From NCBI RefSeq assembly GCF_003259505.1, contig NZ_QLLK01000001.1:682001-746000 (forward strand): DNA of 64,000 bases, read 5' to 3'. The stretch comes from Algoriphagus yeomjeoni. GTDB lineage: Bacteria > Bacteroidota > Bacteroidia > Cytophagales > Cyclobacteriaceae. This document shows, one piece after another, positions 51,648 to 60,236 of this stretch. Within the stretch, counting starts at the first letter, position 1, and every line of letters begins with the position of its first letter. Below the pieces are notes generated by a model. That model saw only the letters and a list, made by a program, of their open reading frames with translations. It did no database searches and was not told where the DNA came from. The position numbers and the translations under genes are program-made.

Positions 51648-52100
51648 ATGAGTTTAAAGCAGAAAATAGAAAGTGAAATTAAATCAGCAATGATCGCCAG
51701 AGACAAAACCCGTTTGGGTGCTTTGAGGTCTATCAAATCGCTGATTCTTTTGGAAGAAACGAAAAGCGGAGCAAAAGCGGAAATTACCGAAGAGGATGAA
51801 TTGAAATTGTTGACCAAAGCAGCTAAGCAACGAAAGGACTCAGCGGATATCTATCAGCAGCAGTCCCGCACTGATCTATACGAAGTGGAAATGGCTGAAT
51901 TGGAAGTGCTTCAGGAGTTTCTTCCGAAAGCTATGACCGAAGAGGAGATTACAGCTGCAATCAAAGAAATCATCGCTCGAACCGGAGCTTCCAGTCCAAA
52001 AGACATGGGAAAGGTGATGGGCGTTGCGAGCAAGGAATTGGCTGGCAAGGCTGATGGCAAAGTGATATCTGAGAAAGTGAAAGCTATACTGAACAATTAA
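51648..52100 (+). CDS. GatB/YqeY-domain protein
   Basis: This 150-residue helical protein is of the YqeY family, related to the tail domain of the GatB amidotransferase subunit: KSAMIARDKTRLGALRSIKSLI, KQRKDSADIYQQQSRTDL, FLPKAMTEEEI and TGASSPKDMGKVMG. The family probably interacts with tRNA, but its cellular role is unsettled. It lies 1 bp before the CvpA gene, so they are co-translated. Confidence 0.88.
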   Translation: MSLKQKIESEIKSAMIARDKTRLGALRSIKSLILLEETKSGAKAEITEEDELKLLTKAAKQRKDSADIYQQQSRTDLYEVEMAELEVLQEFLPKAMTEEEITAAIKEIIARTGASSPKDMGKVMGVASKELAGKADGKVISEKVKAILNN

Positions 52101-52101
52101 G

Positions 52102-52647
52102 TTGAGCACGGTAGACATCATCATCGTAGTACTTCTTGGTCTAGGAGCCTATGAAGGATACCGTAAAGGTTTCCTTCTTGGGGTTCTAGGCCTTTTTGGT
52201 TTTGTGATAGCCATTGTTTTAGGCATTTATTTTATGTCCCCTATGAATGACTGGCTGGCGGCGAATGTCACAGAATTCAATCTTGGGTTTCCAATTTTTG
52301 GTTTTATAGTCGTTTTCAGCCTTACACTTTTATTTATAAAAATAGCTGGTTGGATACTGAAGCAAGTAATGGATATGGTGCTTCTCGGGCCATTAGATTC
52401 TATTGTTGGGGCGGTATTTGGTGTGGTAAAAGCAGGGTTTTTTATCAGTTTATTCTTCTGGCAAGCCAGTCTTTTCAAACTGGAGATGCCTAAGAAATGG
52501 ACGAAAGATTCCGAAATGCTTTATTTCATCGAGCCGATTGCACCCGCAATTGTTGCTGCTATCGAGCCATTTTTCCCGAGTATGGAAGAAAGCTTGAAGA
52601 AGCTTGAAGAGGTAGTGGAAGATATCAAAGATGCTACTACTGATTGA
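52102..52647 (+). CDS. CvpA-family membrane protein
   Basis: This 181-residue protein has four membrane segments (about 3-20, 28-46, 66-85 and 100-125), matching CvpA: VDIIIVVLLGLGAYEGYRKGFLLGVLG and LLGPLDSIVGAVFGVVKAGF. The start codon is TTG immediately after the YqeY stop; no ATG precedes the first span. Its last 17 bases overlap the amidotransferase gene. CvpA proteins are linked to colicin V export and envelope homeostasis, with unclear mechanism. Confidence 0.85.
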   Translation: MSTVDIIIVVLLGLGAYEGYRKGFLLGVLGLFGFVIAIVLGIYFMSPMNDWLAANVTEFNLGFPIFGFIVVFSLTLLFIKIAGWILKQVMDMVLLGPLDSIVGAVFGVVKAGFFISLFFWQASLFKLEMPKKWTKDSEMLYFIEPIAPAIVAAIEPFFPSMEESLKKLEEVVEDIKDATTD

Positions 52648-53203
52648 TAATTTTGATTCCTTCAGCCATATGTTGGCTGATCTGCTGAGACAAACGGGAG
52701 AGGAATTACTAGTGCTACGCAATGATGTCTCGCTGGAGGAAATCAAAAAGCAGGATTTTGATGGCTTGGTTTTATCTCCAGGTCCAGGTATTCCTGAGTA
52801 TGCCGGAAATCTCAATAAGATCTTCGCAGAATATCACGATAAAGTCCCCATTTTGGGAGTTTGCTTAGGGCATCAAGCTATTGGAGAATTTTTTGGAGCC
52901 ACGCTGAAAAAGAATGCTGTTCCTACTCATGGGAAAGTGCACCAAGTCAGAAAGACTAAAGCACATCCATTCACTGAGAGAATACCTGAAGCTTTTAAAG
53001 TAACTCGATATCATTCCTTGCAATTAGCCAATTTACCTGAATCCCTTGAGGTGCTTTTGGAGACTGAGTCTGGGGAAGTGATGGGGATAGCCCATAAAAA
53101 TCTTCCAATTCTTGGGATTCAATATCACCCAGAAGCCTATTTGACAGAGTATGGTTTGGAACTGGTGAAAAGCTGGGTTGAGCTACGAAAAGTTGAAAGT
53201 TAA
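52631..53203 (+). CDS. Anthranilate/aminodeoxychorismate synthase glutamine amidotransferase subunit
   Basis: This 190-residue class I glutamine amidotransferase opens with LLIDNFDSFSHML, the TrpG/PabA start. The catalytic Cys is in LGVCLGHQAIGE, with the His/Glu pair in QYHPEAYLTEYG. It supplies ammonia for making anthranilate or aminodeoxychorismate. No synthase component I is adjacent, so the choice between trpG and pabA is open. The start overlaps the CvpA gene by 17 bp. Confidence 0.88.
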   Translation: MLLLIDNFDSFSHMLADLLRQTGEELLVLRNDVSLEEIKKQDFDGLVLSPGPGIPEYAGNLNKIFAEYHDKVPILGVCLGHQAIGEFFGATLKKNAVPTHGKVHQVRKTKAHPFTERIPEAFKVTRYHSLQLANLPESLEVLLETESGEVMGIAHKNLPILGIQYHPEAYLTEYGLELVKSWVELRKVES

Positions 53204-53357
53204 GAGAGTACATCTTGCATGACCCTTCAAGGGTTAATAGTTAGATTATTAAACACTGCTATTTGGTATAAGGCCAAACAAAAGCGGATCCTTGAAGGGT
53301 TTGGGATATCCTTTGCCAAGCTCTAAAAAATCCATTATTCAACTCCTCCGAAATTCT

Positions 53358-53365
53358 TACCTTTG
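53358..53365 (+). promoter_or_regulatory. -7 box upstream of the pseudouridine synthase
   Basis: TACCTTTG is an exact TAnnTTTG match 115 bp upstream of the start at 53481. The intervening leader contains a hairpin at 53436-53453. Confidence 0.5.
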
Positions 53366-53435
53366 CGATAAGTTTTGAAATCGAGCAATATTCTGACCTG
53401 ACAGAGTGAATTGCTTAAATGCGCTGCGAGATTCC

Positions 53436-53453
53436 TCCCGATAGCTGTCGGGA
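53436..53453. repeat. Short hairpin in the leader of the pseudouridine synthase gene
   Basis: TCCCGA-TAGCTG-TCGGGA is a 6-bp stem with a 6-base loop. Sequences of the type CCCGATAGCTATCGGG are frequent in Bacteroidota intergenic DNA, so this is probably a dispersed repeat. Confidence 0.45.
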
Positions 53454-53480
53454 TGGCCTTTGAAAAACAATTAAATACAG

Positions 53481-54215
53481 ATGAAAAAGAAGCCATTCAC
53501 AGTTGTCTATGAAGACAACCACTTGTTGATAGTAAATAAAGCTGCCGGCATACTCGTGCAGGGAGATAAGACTGGGGATAAAACCTTGACGGACTACCTC
53601 AAAGATTACATTGCCAAGAAATACGACAAACCTGGAGCTGTTTTTCTTCACCCCATTCACCGATTGGATCGCCCGGTAAGTGGATTAGTTGCTTTTGCAC
53701 GAACTTCAAAAGGGCTGGAGCGCATGATGGAGATTTTCCGAAAGCGAGAGATTCACAAAGTTTACTGGGCTTTGGTGAAAAGAAAGCCGAGAGAGGAAAG
53801 TGGGAAACTAACGCACTACTTGGTAAAAGATGAGCAGAAAAATGTAGTGACGGCTCATGATCGTGAGGTTCCGGGATCTCAAAAAGCTGAGTTGAATTAC
53901 AAGACCTTGGGCTTTATGAATGATCACTGGCTGATCGAAGTCCGCCCTGTTTCAGGTCGTCCACACCAGATTCGTGTGCAACTTGCATCTATGGGTTGTC
54001 CGATTAGAGGTGACATCAAATATGGCTTTGCGAAGCCAAATCCAGATGCGAGCATCAACCTACATGCATTCAATTTGGTTTTCGTTCATCCGATCAAAAA
54101 GGAAAAGCTGTATTTACGAGCAGCAGTGCCAGAGGAGGAATTTTGGGAGCAATTCTTGGAATTTGAAACCATAAAAACGAAAGACCAACACTTAGATAAT
54201 TCATTTAGCGGATAA
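53481..54215 (+). CDS. RluA-family pseudouridine synthase
   Basis: This 244-residue RluA-type synthase lacks an S4 domain. It has YEDNHLLIVNKAAGILVQGD, the catalytic Asp in HRLDRPVSGLVAFARTSKG, then VRPVSGRPHQIRVQLASMGCPIRGDIKYG. It isomerises uridine in rRNA or tRNA; the position is not predictable from the sequence alone. It is a single gene with a terminator directly after it. Confidence 0.9.
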   Translation: MKKKPFTVVYEDNHLLIVNKAAGILVQGDKTGDKTLTDYLKDYIAKKYDKPGAVFLHPIHRLDRPVSGLVAFARTSKGLERMMEIFRKREIHKVYWALVKRKPREESGKLTHYLVKDEQKNVVTAHDREVPGSQKAELNYKTLGFMNDHWLIEVRPVSGRPHQIRVQLASMGCPIRGDIKYGFAKPNPDASINLHAFNLVFVHPIKKEKLYLRAAVPEEEFWEQFLEFETIKTKDQHLDNSFSG

Positions 54216-54221
54216 ATACTT

Positions 54222-54256
54222 AACCTTCGAGATTTCATTAATCTCGAAGGTTTTTT
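54222..54256 (+). terminator. Terminator of the pseudouridine synthase gene
   Basis: AACCTTCGAGAT / ATCTCGAAGGTT form a perfect 12-bp stem with a 7-base loop, followed by TTTT. It ends 10 bp before the next start. Confidence 0.85.
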
Positions 54257-54266
54257 ACTTTTAGAT

Positions 54267-54767
54267 ATGAAACAAATCCTATTTGTCCTCGCTTTTGCAT
54301 TTTTAATAGCTTCCTGTGCCAGTAAGCAAGAACCAAAAACCATTTACATCGTCCGTCATGCTGAAAAGCAATTGACAGGAAATGATCCTGAGCTATCTGT
54401 AGCCGGAGCTGCCAGAGCAGGCAAGCTCGCTCAGATTTTATCAGATAAGAATATTACACATGTTTTTAGCACAGACTATAAAAGGACTAAGATGACTGCT
54501 ACCAAAACTGCCAATGAAGCTGGGGTTCAGATTGAAACCTATGAGCCCAAAAACCACGATGTGCTTGTTGAGCAAATAAGGAATATTGAGGGTAATGTAT
54601 TAGTCGTTGGGCACAGTAATACTGTAGGGCAAATTGCTAATTATTTTGTTGGGGATGGAGTAAAATATGAGGATTTGAATGACTCAGAATATAATTTTAT
54701 TTACGTTGTCAAAATAGGCAAAGACGGTAATTCTTCCGTCGCGAGAAAAACGTATAAGGATTTTTAA
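54267..54767 (+). CDS. Histidine phosphatase-family lipoprotein (SixA-like)
   Basis: This 166-residue protein has a lipoprotein signal (FLIASC, Cys near residue 17). The catalytic RHAEK motif (IVRHAEKQLT) is at residues 29-32, and the second histidine is in LVVGHSNTVGQIAN. The branch-2-like small phosphatase fold is complete. A lipidated histidine phosphatase would act in the periplasm or at the cell surface; its substrate is unknown. It is divided from the glp operon by 88 bp. Confidence 0.83.
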   Translation: MKQILFVLAFAFLIASCASKQEPKTIYIVRHAEKQLTGNDPELSVAGAARAGKLAQILSDKNITHVFSTDYKRTKMTATKTANEAGVQIETYEPKNHDVLVEQIRNIEGNVLVVGHSNTVGQIANYFVGDGVKYEDLNDSEYNFIYVVKIGKDGNSSVARKTYKDF

Positions 54768-54855
54768 ATTGTCTCGGCGATAGTGATTCTATCGTCCATC
54801 CAGACTACTCTTTTCCGATTTTTTACCTACCTTAAAATCCTATATTTTAATCTCT

Positions 54856-56418
54856 ATGAATCGCCCAGAAAACCTCAGTCAGCTAAAAGATGAAACTAAA
54901 ATTTGGGACATTGCCGTAATCGGCGGTGGATCCTCTGGCCTCGGAGTGGCATTAGATGCGATTTCAAGAGGACTTTCAGTGGTTCTTTTCGAAAAATCTG
55001 ACTTTGCCAAAGGTACTTCCAGTAGAAGTACCAAACTGGTTCATGGAGGAGTGAGATACCTTGCTCAAGGTGATGTAGCCTTGGTATTTGAAGCACTCAA
55101 AGAGCGCGGAAAGCTTTTGAAAAACGCGCCTCATTTAGCTCATGATCAGCCATTCATTATTCCTATTTATACTTGGAAAGATCGCATGATGTACAGCGTC
55201 GGGCTGAAAGTGTACGACTGGATGTCGGGTAGATTAAGCCTTGGTAAGTCTGAGTTCATATCGGTAGAAGAAACCCTCAAACGTCTTCCTGGATTGAAGC
55301 CTGATGGACTTTATGGAGGGGTAGTCTATCATGACGGACAGTTTGACGATGCAAGACTCGCACTGAACATTGCCCAGTCAGCTGATGAGGCAGGTACATG
55401 CATATTGAATTACGTCGGCGTGAACAGTTTAGTGAAAAATGAAGCAGGGAAGATTACTGGCTTGCATGTTTCTGATAAACTCACTAAAGAAAAATATTTG
55501 GTTAATGCCAAAATGGTGGTGAACGCTACTGGGGTTTTTGCAGATAAGATTTTACAAATGGATAATCCTGAAGCTGACAGAATGATTCAGCCCAGTCAGG
55601 GAATTCATGTGGTGTTAGATTTAGATTTCTTGGGTGGAAAAGACGCCTTGATGATTCCGGAAACAAGAGATGGGAGAGTGCTTTTCGCTGTTCCGTGGCA
55701 TGGCAAGCTTGTGGTGGGTACTACTGATACACTTCGTGAGAAGGCGAAATTGGAACCAGAAGCTCTGAAAAAGGAAATAGATTTTGTGCTTGAGACGGCT
55801 GCTGGCTACTTAGCTAAAGTGCCTACTAGGGCAGATGTGAGATCTGTCTTCGCAGGACTTAGACCACTTGCCAGACCCAAGGAAGGAAGCACCAAAACCA
55901 AAGAGATTTCGCGCTCACACAAAGTGATTTTATCCGGATCTGGCTTGGTCACCTTGACGGGAGGAAAGTGGACTACATTCAGAAAAATGGGTGAGGATAC
56001 TGTGGAATATTTCACCAAAGTCACAGGTGAAAAGTTGAGGGCCAGTAAATCTCTGGATATGAAAATTCACGGTGCTACCAACTATGTTCCGGCCGGGCAC
56101 TGGGGGATTTACGGTTTTGATGCCAAACCTATTCAAGATCTTATCAAGGCTAACAAAGCTTGGGAGTCGAAATTGCATCCTGACTTCCCGAATATAGAAG
56201 CTGAGGTAATCTGGTCTGTACGTGAAGAAATGGCGGTGAAAGTTGAAGATATTTTAGCAAGAAGAATCCGAATGTTATTCTTGGATGCCCAAGCTGCTAT
56301 TGATACAGCTCCAAAAGTTGCAAAACTGATGGCCGATGAAATGGGCAAAGATGAGGAGTGGATAGAGACCGAACTGGCTAACTTTAACAGGACAGCTTCG
56401 AAATATTTGATTAAATAA
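54856..56418 (+). CDS. glpD: Aerobic glycerol-3-phosphate dehydrogenase
   Basis: This 520-residue FAD-dependent enzyme has the dinucleotide motif VIGGGSSGLGVALDAISRG, the glycerophosphate-binding SSRSTKLVHGGVRYL and the FAD-domain end VTLTGGKWTTFRKMGED. The C-terminal DAO domain ends with DEMGKDEEWIETEL. It oxidises sn-glycerol 3-phosphate to dihydroxyacetone phosphate and feeds electrons to quinone at the inner membrane. It leads the operon glpD-glpK-glpF with 20 bp to glpK. Confidence 0.93.
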   Translation: MNRPENLSQLKDETKIWDIAVIGGGSSGLGVALDAISRGLSVVLFEKSDFAKGTSSRSTKLVHGGVRYLAQGDVALVFEALKERGKLLKNAPHLAHDQPFIIPIYTWKDRMMYSVGLKVYDWMSGRLSLGKSEFISVEETLKRLPGLKPDGLYGGVVYHDGQFDDARLALNIAQSADEAGTCILNYVGVNSLVKNEAGKITGLHVSDKLTKEKYLVNAKMVVNATGVFADKILQMDNPEADRMIQPSQGIHVVLDLDFLGGKDALMIPETRDGRVLFAVPWHGKLVVGTTDTLREKAKLEPEALKKEIDFVLETAAGYLAKVPTRADVRSVFAGLRPLARPKEGSTKTKEISRSHKVILSGSGLVTLTGGKWTTFRKMGEDTVEYFTKVTGEKLRASKSLDMKIHGATNYVPAGHWGIYGFDAKPIQDLIKANKAWESKLHPDFPNIEAEVIWSVREEMAVKVEDILARRIRMLFLDAQAAIDTAPKVAKLMADEMGKDEEWIETELANFNRTASKYLIK

Positions 56419-56438
56419 TAACCCACAAATAACCCAAA

Positions 56439-57938
56439 ATGAGTCAAAATAAAACTTATATAATGGCTCTAGACCAAGGTACCACGAGTTCTAGAGCTAT
56501 TCTTTTTGATAAAAAGGGCAAGATTCTTTCCGTCGCTCAAAAAGATTTCAAGCAATATTTTCCCAAAGCAGGTTGGGTAGAGCATGACCCCGAAGAAATC
56601 TGGACTTCACAGTCATCAGTGATGATAGAGTCTCTGGTCAACAAAAAAATCAAAGCAAATCAGGTAGCGGCTATTGGTATCACCAATCAACGGGAAACAA
56701 CCATAGTCTGGGACAGGAAAACAGGAAAAGCGATCTACAAGGCAATCGTTTGGCAAGATCGCAGAACAGCAAACTACTGCAATGAGCTGAAGGATAAGGG
56801 GCATTCTGAAATGGTAGTTTCCAAGACAGGACTCATCATTGATGCCTACTTTTCTGCTACTAAAATTAAATGGATTCTGGATAATGTGGATGGCGCCAGA
56901 CAAAGAGCTGAAGCAGGAGAACTCGCATTTGGGACAGTTGATTCCTGGCTGATTTGGAACTTGACTTCCGGTAAAACGCATATCACAGACATCACAAATG
57001 CCAGCCGCACCATGCTTTTCAATATCCATTCTCAGCAATGGGATCAAGAGTTATTGGATTTGTTTGAAATCCCAACATCTCTTTTGCCGGAAGTGAAATC
57101 TTGTAGCGAAGTGTATTGTGAGACTGCTGGGGATGTGCTGAGTGTCAAAATCCCAATCGCTGGAATTGCTGGAGATCAGCAGGCAGCACTTTTCGGACAA
57201 CTTTGTACTGAGCCAGGAATGGCTAAAACCACTTATGGCACCGGTTGCTTTTTGGTCATGAATACCGGGAAGGAAGCTGTCAGGTCAAAAAATCAATTGC
57301 TAACAACAATAGCGTGGAAGATTGGTGATGAGATCAATTATGCCTTAGAAGGATCAGTTTTTATTGGCGGAGCGGCTATTCAATGGCTAAGGGATGGTTT
57401 GGAGCTTTTCAAGCATGCCCGCGAAAGCGAGCGATTAGCAGAAAGTATAGAAGGAAATGACGGCGTATATTTTGTGCCGGCTCTTTCAGGCTTGGGAGCG
57501 CCTCATTGGGATCAAGATGCGCGTGGAGCGTTTTTCGGAATCACCCGGGGTACGACCAAAGCACACATGGCAAGGGCAGCTTTGGAAGCAATCGCTTACC
57601 AAGTTTATGATGTGCTAAAAGCCATGGAAAAAGACAGTGGTAAACCAACTCAGGAACTTCGTGTGGATGGTGGTGCTACTGCAAATAGTTTTTTGATGCA
57701 GTTTCAAGCAGATTTGCTCGATTGTGAAATTAAGAGACCTGAAATTATCGAAACTACGGCGATTGGAGCAGCATTTCTAGCTGGATTGGCCGTAGGCTTC
57801 TGGAAGGATCAGGAAGAGATAAATTCACTTTGGAATGCAGATAAAAGTTTTGGGCCACGCATGGCTAGGTCAGAACAAGAGAAATTGTTACATTTTTGGC
57901 ACAAAGCGGTAGAACGCTCTAAAAACTGGGTTGAATAA
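56439..57938 (+). CDS. glpK: Glycerol kinase
   Basis: This 499-residue FGGY-family kinase has [16 protein letters not shown] at the ATP phosphate loop, [10 protein letters not shown], the FGGY signature 1 region around [16 protein letters not shown] and [20 protein letters not shown]. The later motif is [21 protein letters not shown]. It phosphorylates glycerol to glycerol 3-phosphate for glpD. Its stop shares one base with the glpF start (TAATG). Confidence 0.96.
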   Translation: MSQNKTYIMALDQGTTSSRAILFDKKGKILSVAQKDFKQYFPKAGWVEHDPEEIWTSQSSVMIESLVNKKIKANQVAAIGITNQRETTIVWDRKTGKAIYKAIVWQDRRTANYCNELKDKGHSEMVVSKTGLIIDAYFSATKIKWILDNVDGARQRAEAGELAFGTVDSWLIWNLTSGKTHITDITNASRTMLFNIHSQQWDQELLDLFEIPTSLLPEVKSCSEVYCETAGDVLSVKIPIAGIAGDQQAALFGQLCTEPGMAKTTYGTGCFLVMNTGKEAVRSKNQLLTTIAWKIGDEINYALEGSVFIGGAAIQWLRDGLELFKHARESERLAESIEGNDGVYFVPALSGLGAPHWDQDARGAFFGITRGTTKAHMARAALEAIAYQVYDVLKAMEKDSGKPTQELRVDGGATANSFLMQFQADLLDCEIKRPEIIETTAIGAAFLAGLAVGFWKDQEEINSLWNADKSFGPRMARSEQEKLLHFWHKAVERSKNWVE

Positions 57939-58672
57939 TGAATGTATATCTAGCAGAATTAATAGGAACAGGTCTGTTGCTATTGTTAGGTTCAGGAGTC
58001 GTAGCGAACATGCTTCTGCCAAAAACCAAAGGAAACGGTGGAGGAATCATGGAAATCAGTACGGCTTGGGCTTTGGCTGTATTTGTTGGTGTAGTAGTCG
58101 CTGGTCCTTACAGCGGAGCACATCTAAATCCTGCGGTAACGATTGGGCTGGCATTGACGGGTCAGTTTGAATGGGCGATGGCTCCAGGGTATATTCTTGC
58201 TCAGGTACTAGGAGCAATGATTGGAGTAGGAATAGCTTGGCTGGTCTATAAAGATCACTACGACGCTACAGATGATGTTGGTTTAAAAGCTGCACCATTT
58301 GGAACTTCACCAGCGATCAGAAATCTTCCTTTAAATTTCTTTTCAGAGTTAATGGGGACTTTTGTCTTGATTTTGGTGATTCTCTATAACGATGGAGTGG
58401 AGATTGGAGATAGCAATAAAACACCTATAGGAATGGGTTCGCTCGGAGCAATCCCGGTAGCATTTCTGGTTTGGGTAATTGGTTTAGGTCTAGGAGGAAC
58501 CACGGGTTATGCGATCAATCCAGCCCGTGATTTCGGACCAAGACTGATGCACTCAATTTTACCGATTAAAGGCAAAGGAAGTTCGGATTGGGGATATGCT
58601 TGGGTTCCTGTGTTAGGGCCAATTGTTGGAGCGGCATTGGCAGCGGGACTGTATTTGGTTGCCGGGGCATAA
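57938..58672 (+). CDS. glpF: Glycerol facilitator (MIP family)
   Basis: This 244-residue aquaglyceroporin has six membrane spans and two NPA boxes: HLNPAVTIG (residues 68-72 region) and INPARDFGPRLMH near residue 195. The second box is followed by Asp (NPARD), as in glycerol-conducting channels, which supports glycerol over water alone. It is the last gene of the glp operon, translated coupled to glpK through TAATG. Confidence 0.95.
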   Translation: MNVYLAELIGTGLLLLLGSGVVANMLLPKTKGNGGGIMEISTAWALAVFVGVVVAGPYSGAHLNPAVTIGLALTGQFEWAMAPGYILAQVLGAMIGVGIAWLVYKDHYDATDDVGLKAAPFGTSPAIRNLPLNFFSELMGTFVLILVILYNDGVEIGDSNKTPIGMGSLGAIPVAFLVWVIGLGLGGTTGYAINPARDFGPRLMHSILPIKGKGSSDWGYAWVPVLGPIVGAALAAGLYLVAGA

Positions 58673-58712
58673 ATTCATGCTATCGAAACTCTTTTAATAG
58701 CAGAAATGTAAG

Positions 58713-58766
58713 TTTAGTGATCGTAATCACCGATTATACGTATATTTGGTGATTACGATCACTGAA
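58713..58766. repeat. 54-bp near-perfect palindrome downstream of glpF
   Basis: Arms AGTGATCGTAATCACC (58716-58731) and GGTGATTACGATCACT (58748-58763) are perfect 16-base complements. The centre is ATACGTAT, and outer TT/AA pairs extend to 58713 and 58766. Each arm is itself a GTGA-N6-TCAC palindrome resembling a CRP-type half site pair, with centres 32 bp apart. It lies between convergent genes, so it could be a protein-binding or cruciform element rather than a terminator. Confidence 0.6.
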
Positions 58767-58781
58767 TATACGTGAAACCCA

Positions 58782-58828
58782 AAAGCCTGAAATCTCAGCA
58801 GATCTCAGGCTTTATTGGTTTTTTTCTA
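58782..58828. terminator. Bidirectional terminator between glpF and acyl-CoA dehydrogenase
   Basis: AAAGCCTGA (58782-58790) pairs with TCAGGCTTT (58805-58813) with a 14-base loop, and attggttttttt follows. It serves the convergent ends of the glp operon and the dehydrogenase gene. Confidence 0.75.
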
Positions 58829-58854
58829 CCTCCAGCTTCCAGCTTCCAATCTTC

Positions 58855-59997
58855 CTACTTCAATATCTCTCTCGCAATCACCATCTTTTGAATTTCCGAT
58901 GTGCCTTCGCCAATGGTACAAAGCTTAGAATCACGATAGAATTTTTCGACTGGATAATCCTTAGTAAATCCATACCCACCAAAGATCTGAACTGCATCGT
59001 TAGAAACCGATACAGCCACTTCAGAAGAGTAGTATTTTGCTTGAGCTCCAGCCAGAGTCACTTTTTCGCCACGGTTCTTGAGATCTGCAGCTTTAAATAT
59101 CAATAGACTGGAGGCTTCGACTTGAGTTGCCATATCAGCAAGCTTGAAAGAAATCCCTTGGAACGAGCTGATAGGCTTATTAAACTGATGTCTTTCTTTG
59201 GAATATTGTATAGATGCTTCCAAAGCTCCTTCAGCGATTCCTTGGCCTAGTGCTGCAATGGAAATTCTACCGCCATCTAAGATTTTCATGGATTGGATAA
59301 AACCGTCTCCAACTTCGCCTAGCACCTGACTTTCATGGACAATGCAATCATCAAAAAGCATCTCGGCAGTTTCCGAAGCTCGCATACCCAGCTTGTCTTC
59401 TTTTCTTCCTCCTTTGAATCCCGGGGTTCCTCGCTCTACGATAAAAGCAGTCATACCATGAGAATCACCTATTTCACCTGTTCTTGCAATCACGACAGCC
59501 ACATCGCCGGATACGCCATGTGTGATGAAGTTTTTCGCTCCATTGATGACCCAAGTATCTCCTTCTTTTTTGGCGACAGTGCGCATATTACCTGCATCGG
59601 AGCCTGTATTTGGCTCAGTCAATCCCCAGGCTCCCAGCCATTCGCAGGTCGCGAGTTTAGGTAGGTATTTTTTCTTTTGCTCCTCATTACCAAACATCAT
59701 GATATGTCCTGAGCAAAGGGAATTGTGCGCTGCCATAGAAAGTCCTACAGAAGGGTCAAGCTTAGAAAGCTCTACGATCGCTGTGACGTATTCCATATAG
59801 CCAAATCCTGACCCTCCATATTCTGTAGGGATCAAAACCCCCATCAGACCGAGTTCGCCTAATTTTTTGAAAAGTTCCTTTGGGAAGTATGATCTGTCAT
59901 CCCAGTCCTTGCGATAAGGAGTGATCTCTTTGGCGCCAAAATCACGAATCATCTCTGCGATCATTCGTTGATTTTCATTTTGGTTGAAATCTAGCAT
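58855..59997 (-). CDS. Acyl-CoA dehydrogenase
   Basis: This 380-residue acyl-CoA dehydrogenase has [18 protein letters not shown] and [13 protein letters not shown] (FAD/substrate region), then [19 protein letters not shown]. The conserved [20 protein letters not shown] is followed by the catalytic-base segment [18 protein letters not shown]. It forms the trans-2-enoyl-CoA in fatty-acid oxidation and passes electrons to ETF. Chain-length preference is not certain; the shape is like short-chain (butyryl-CoA) enzymes. It is a single gene. Confidence 0.92.
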   Translation of the reverse strand: MLDFNQNENQRMIAEMIRDFGAKEITPYRKDWDDRSYFPKELFKKLGELGLMGVLIPTEYGGSGFGYMEYVTAIVELSKLDPSVGLSMAAHNSLCSGHIMMFGNEEQKKKYLPKLATCEWLGAWGLTEPNTGSDAGNMRTVAKKEGDTWVINGAKNFITHGVSGDVAVVIARTGEIGDSHGMTAFIVERGTPGFKGGRKEDKLGMRASETAEMLFDDCIVHESQVLGEVGDGFIQSMKILDGGRISIAALGQGIAEGALEASIQYSKERHQFNKPISSFQGISFKLADMATQVEASSLLIFKAADLKNRGEKVTLAGAQAKYYSSEVAVSVSNDAVQIFGGYGFTKDYPVEKFYRDSKLCTIGEGTSEIQKMVIAREILK

Positions 59998-60236
59998 TTC
60001 TCTATTATTTGGGTTTATTTTCTAAAATAAGAACCCTAAGATTCAGAAATAGTTTGGATTCAACAAATCGTTGTGATCCATAGCATATTCGCATTTTAAC
60101 TCTTTCTCAATCAAATAAATAAGTATTCTGAAAATTGATATGGATATTCTGGAATTCTAAATAATCTTTGCCAACAGATAATTGCTTCTTGCTAGAGCAA
60201 GGTTTTTTCATTTATTTCCCAACAAATCAATTGTTT

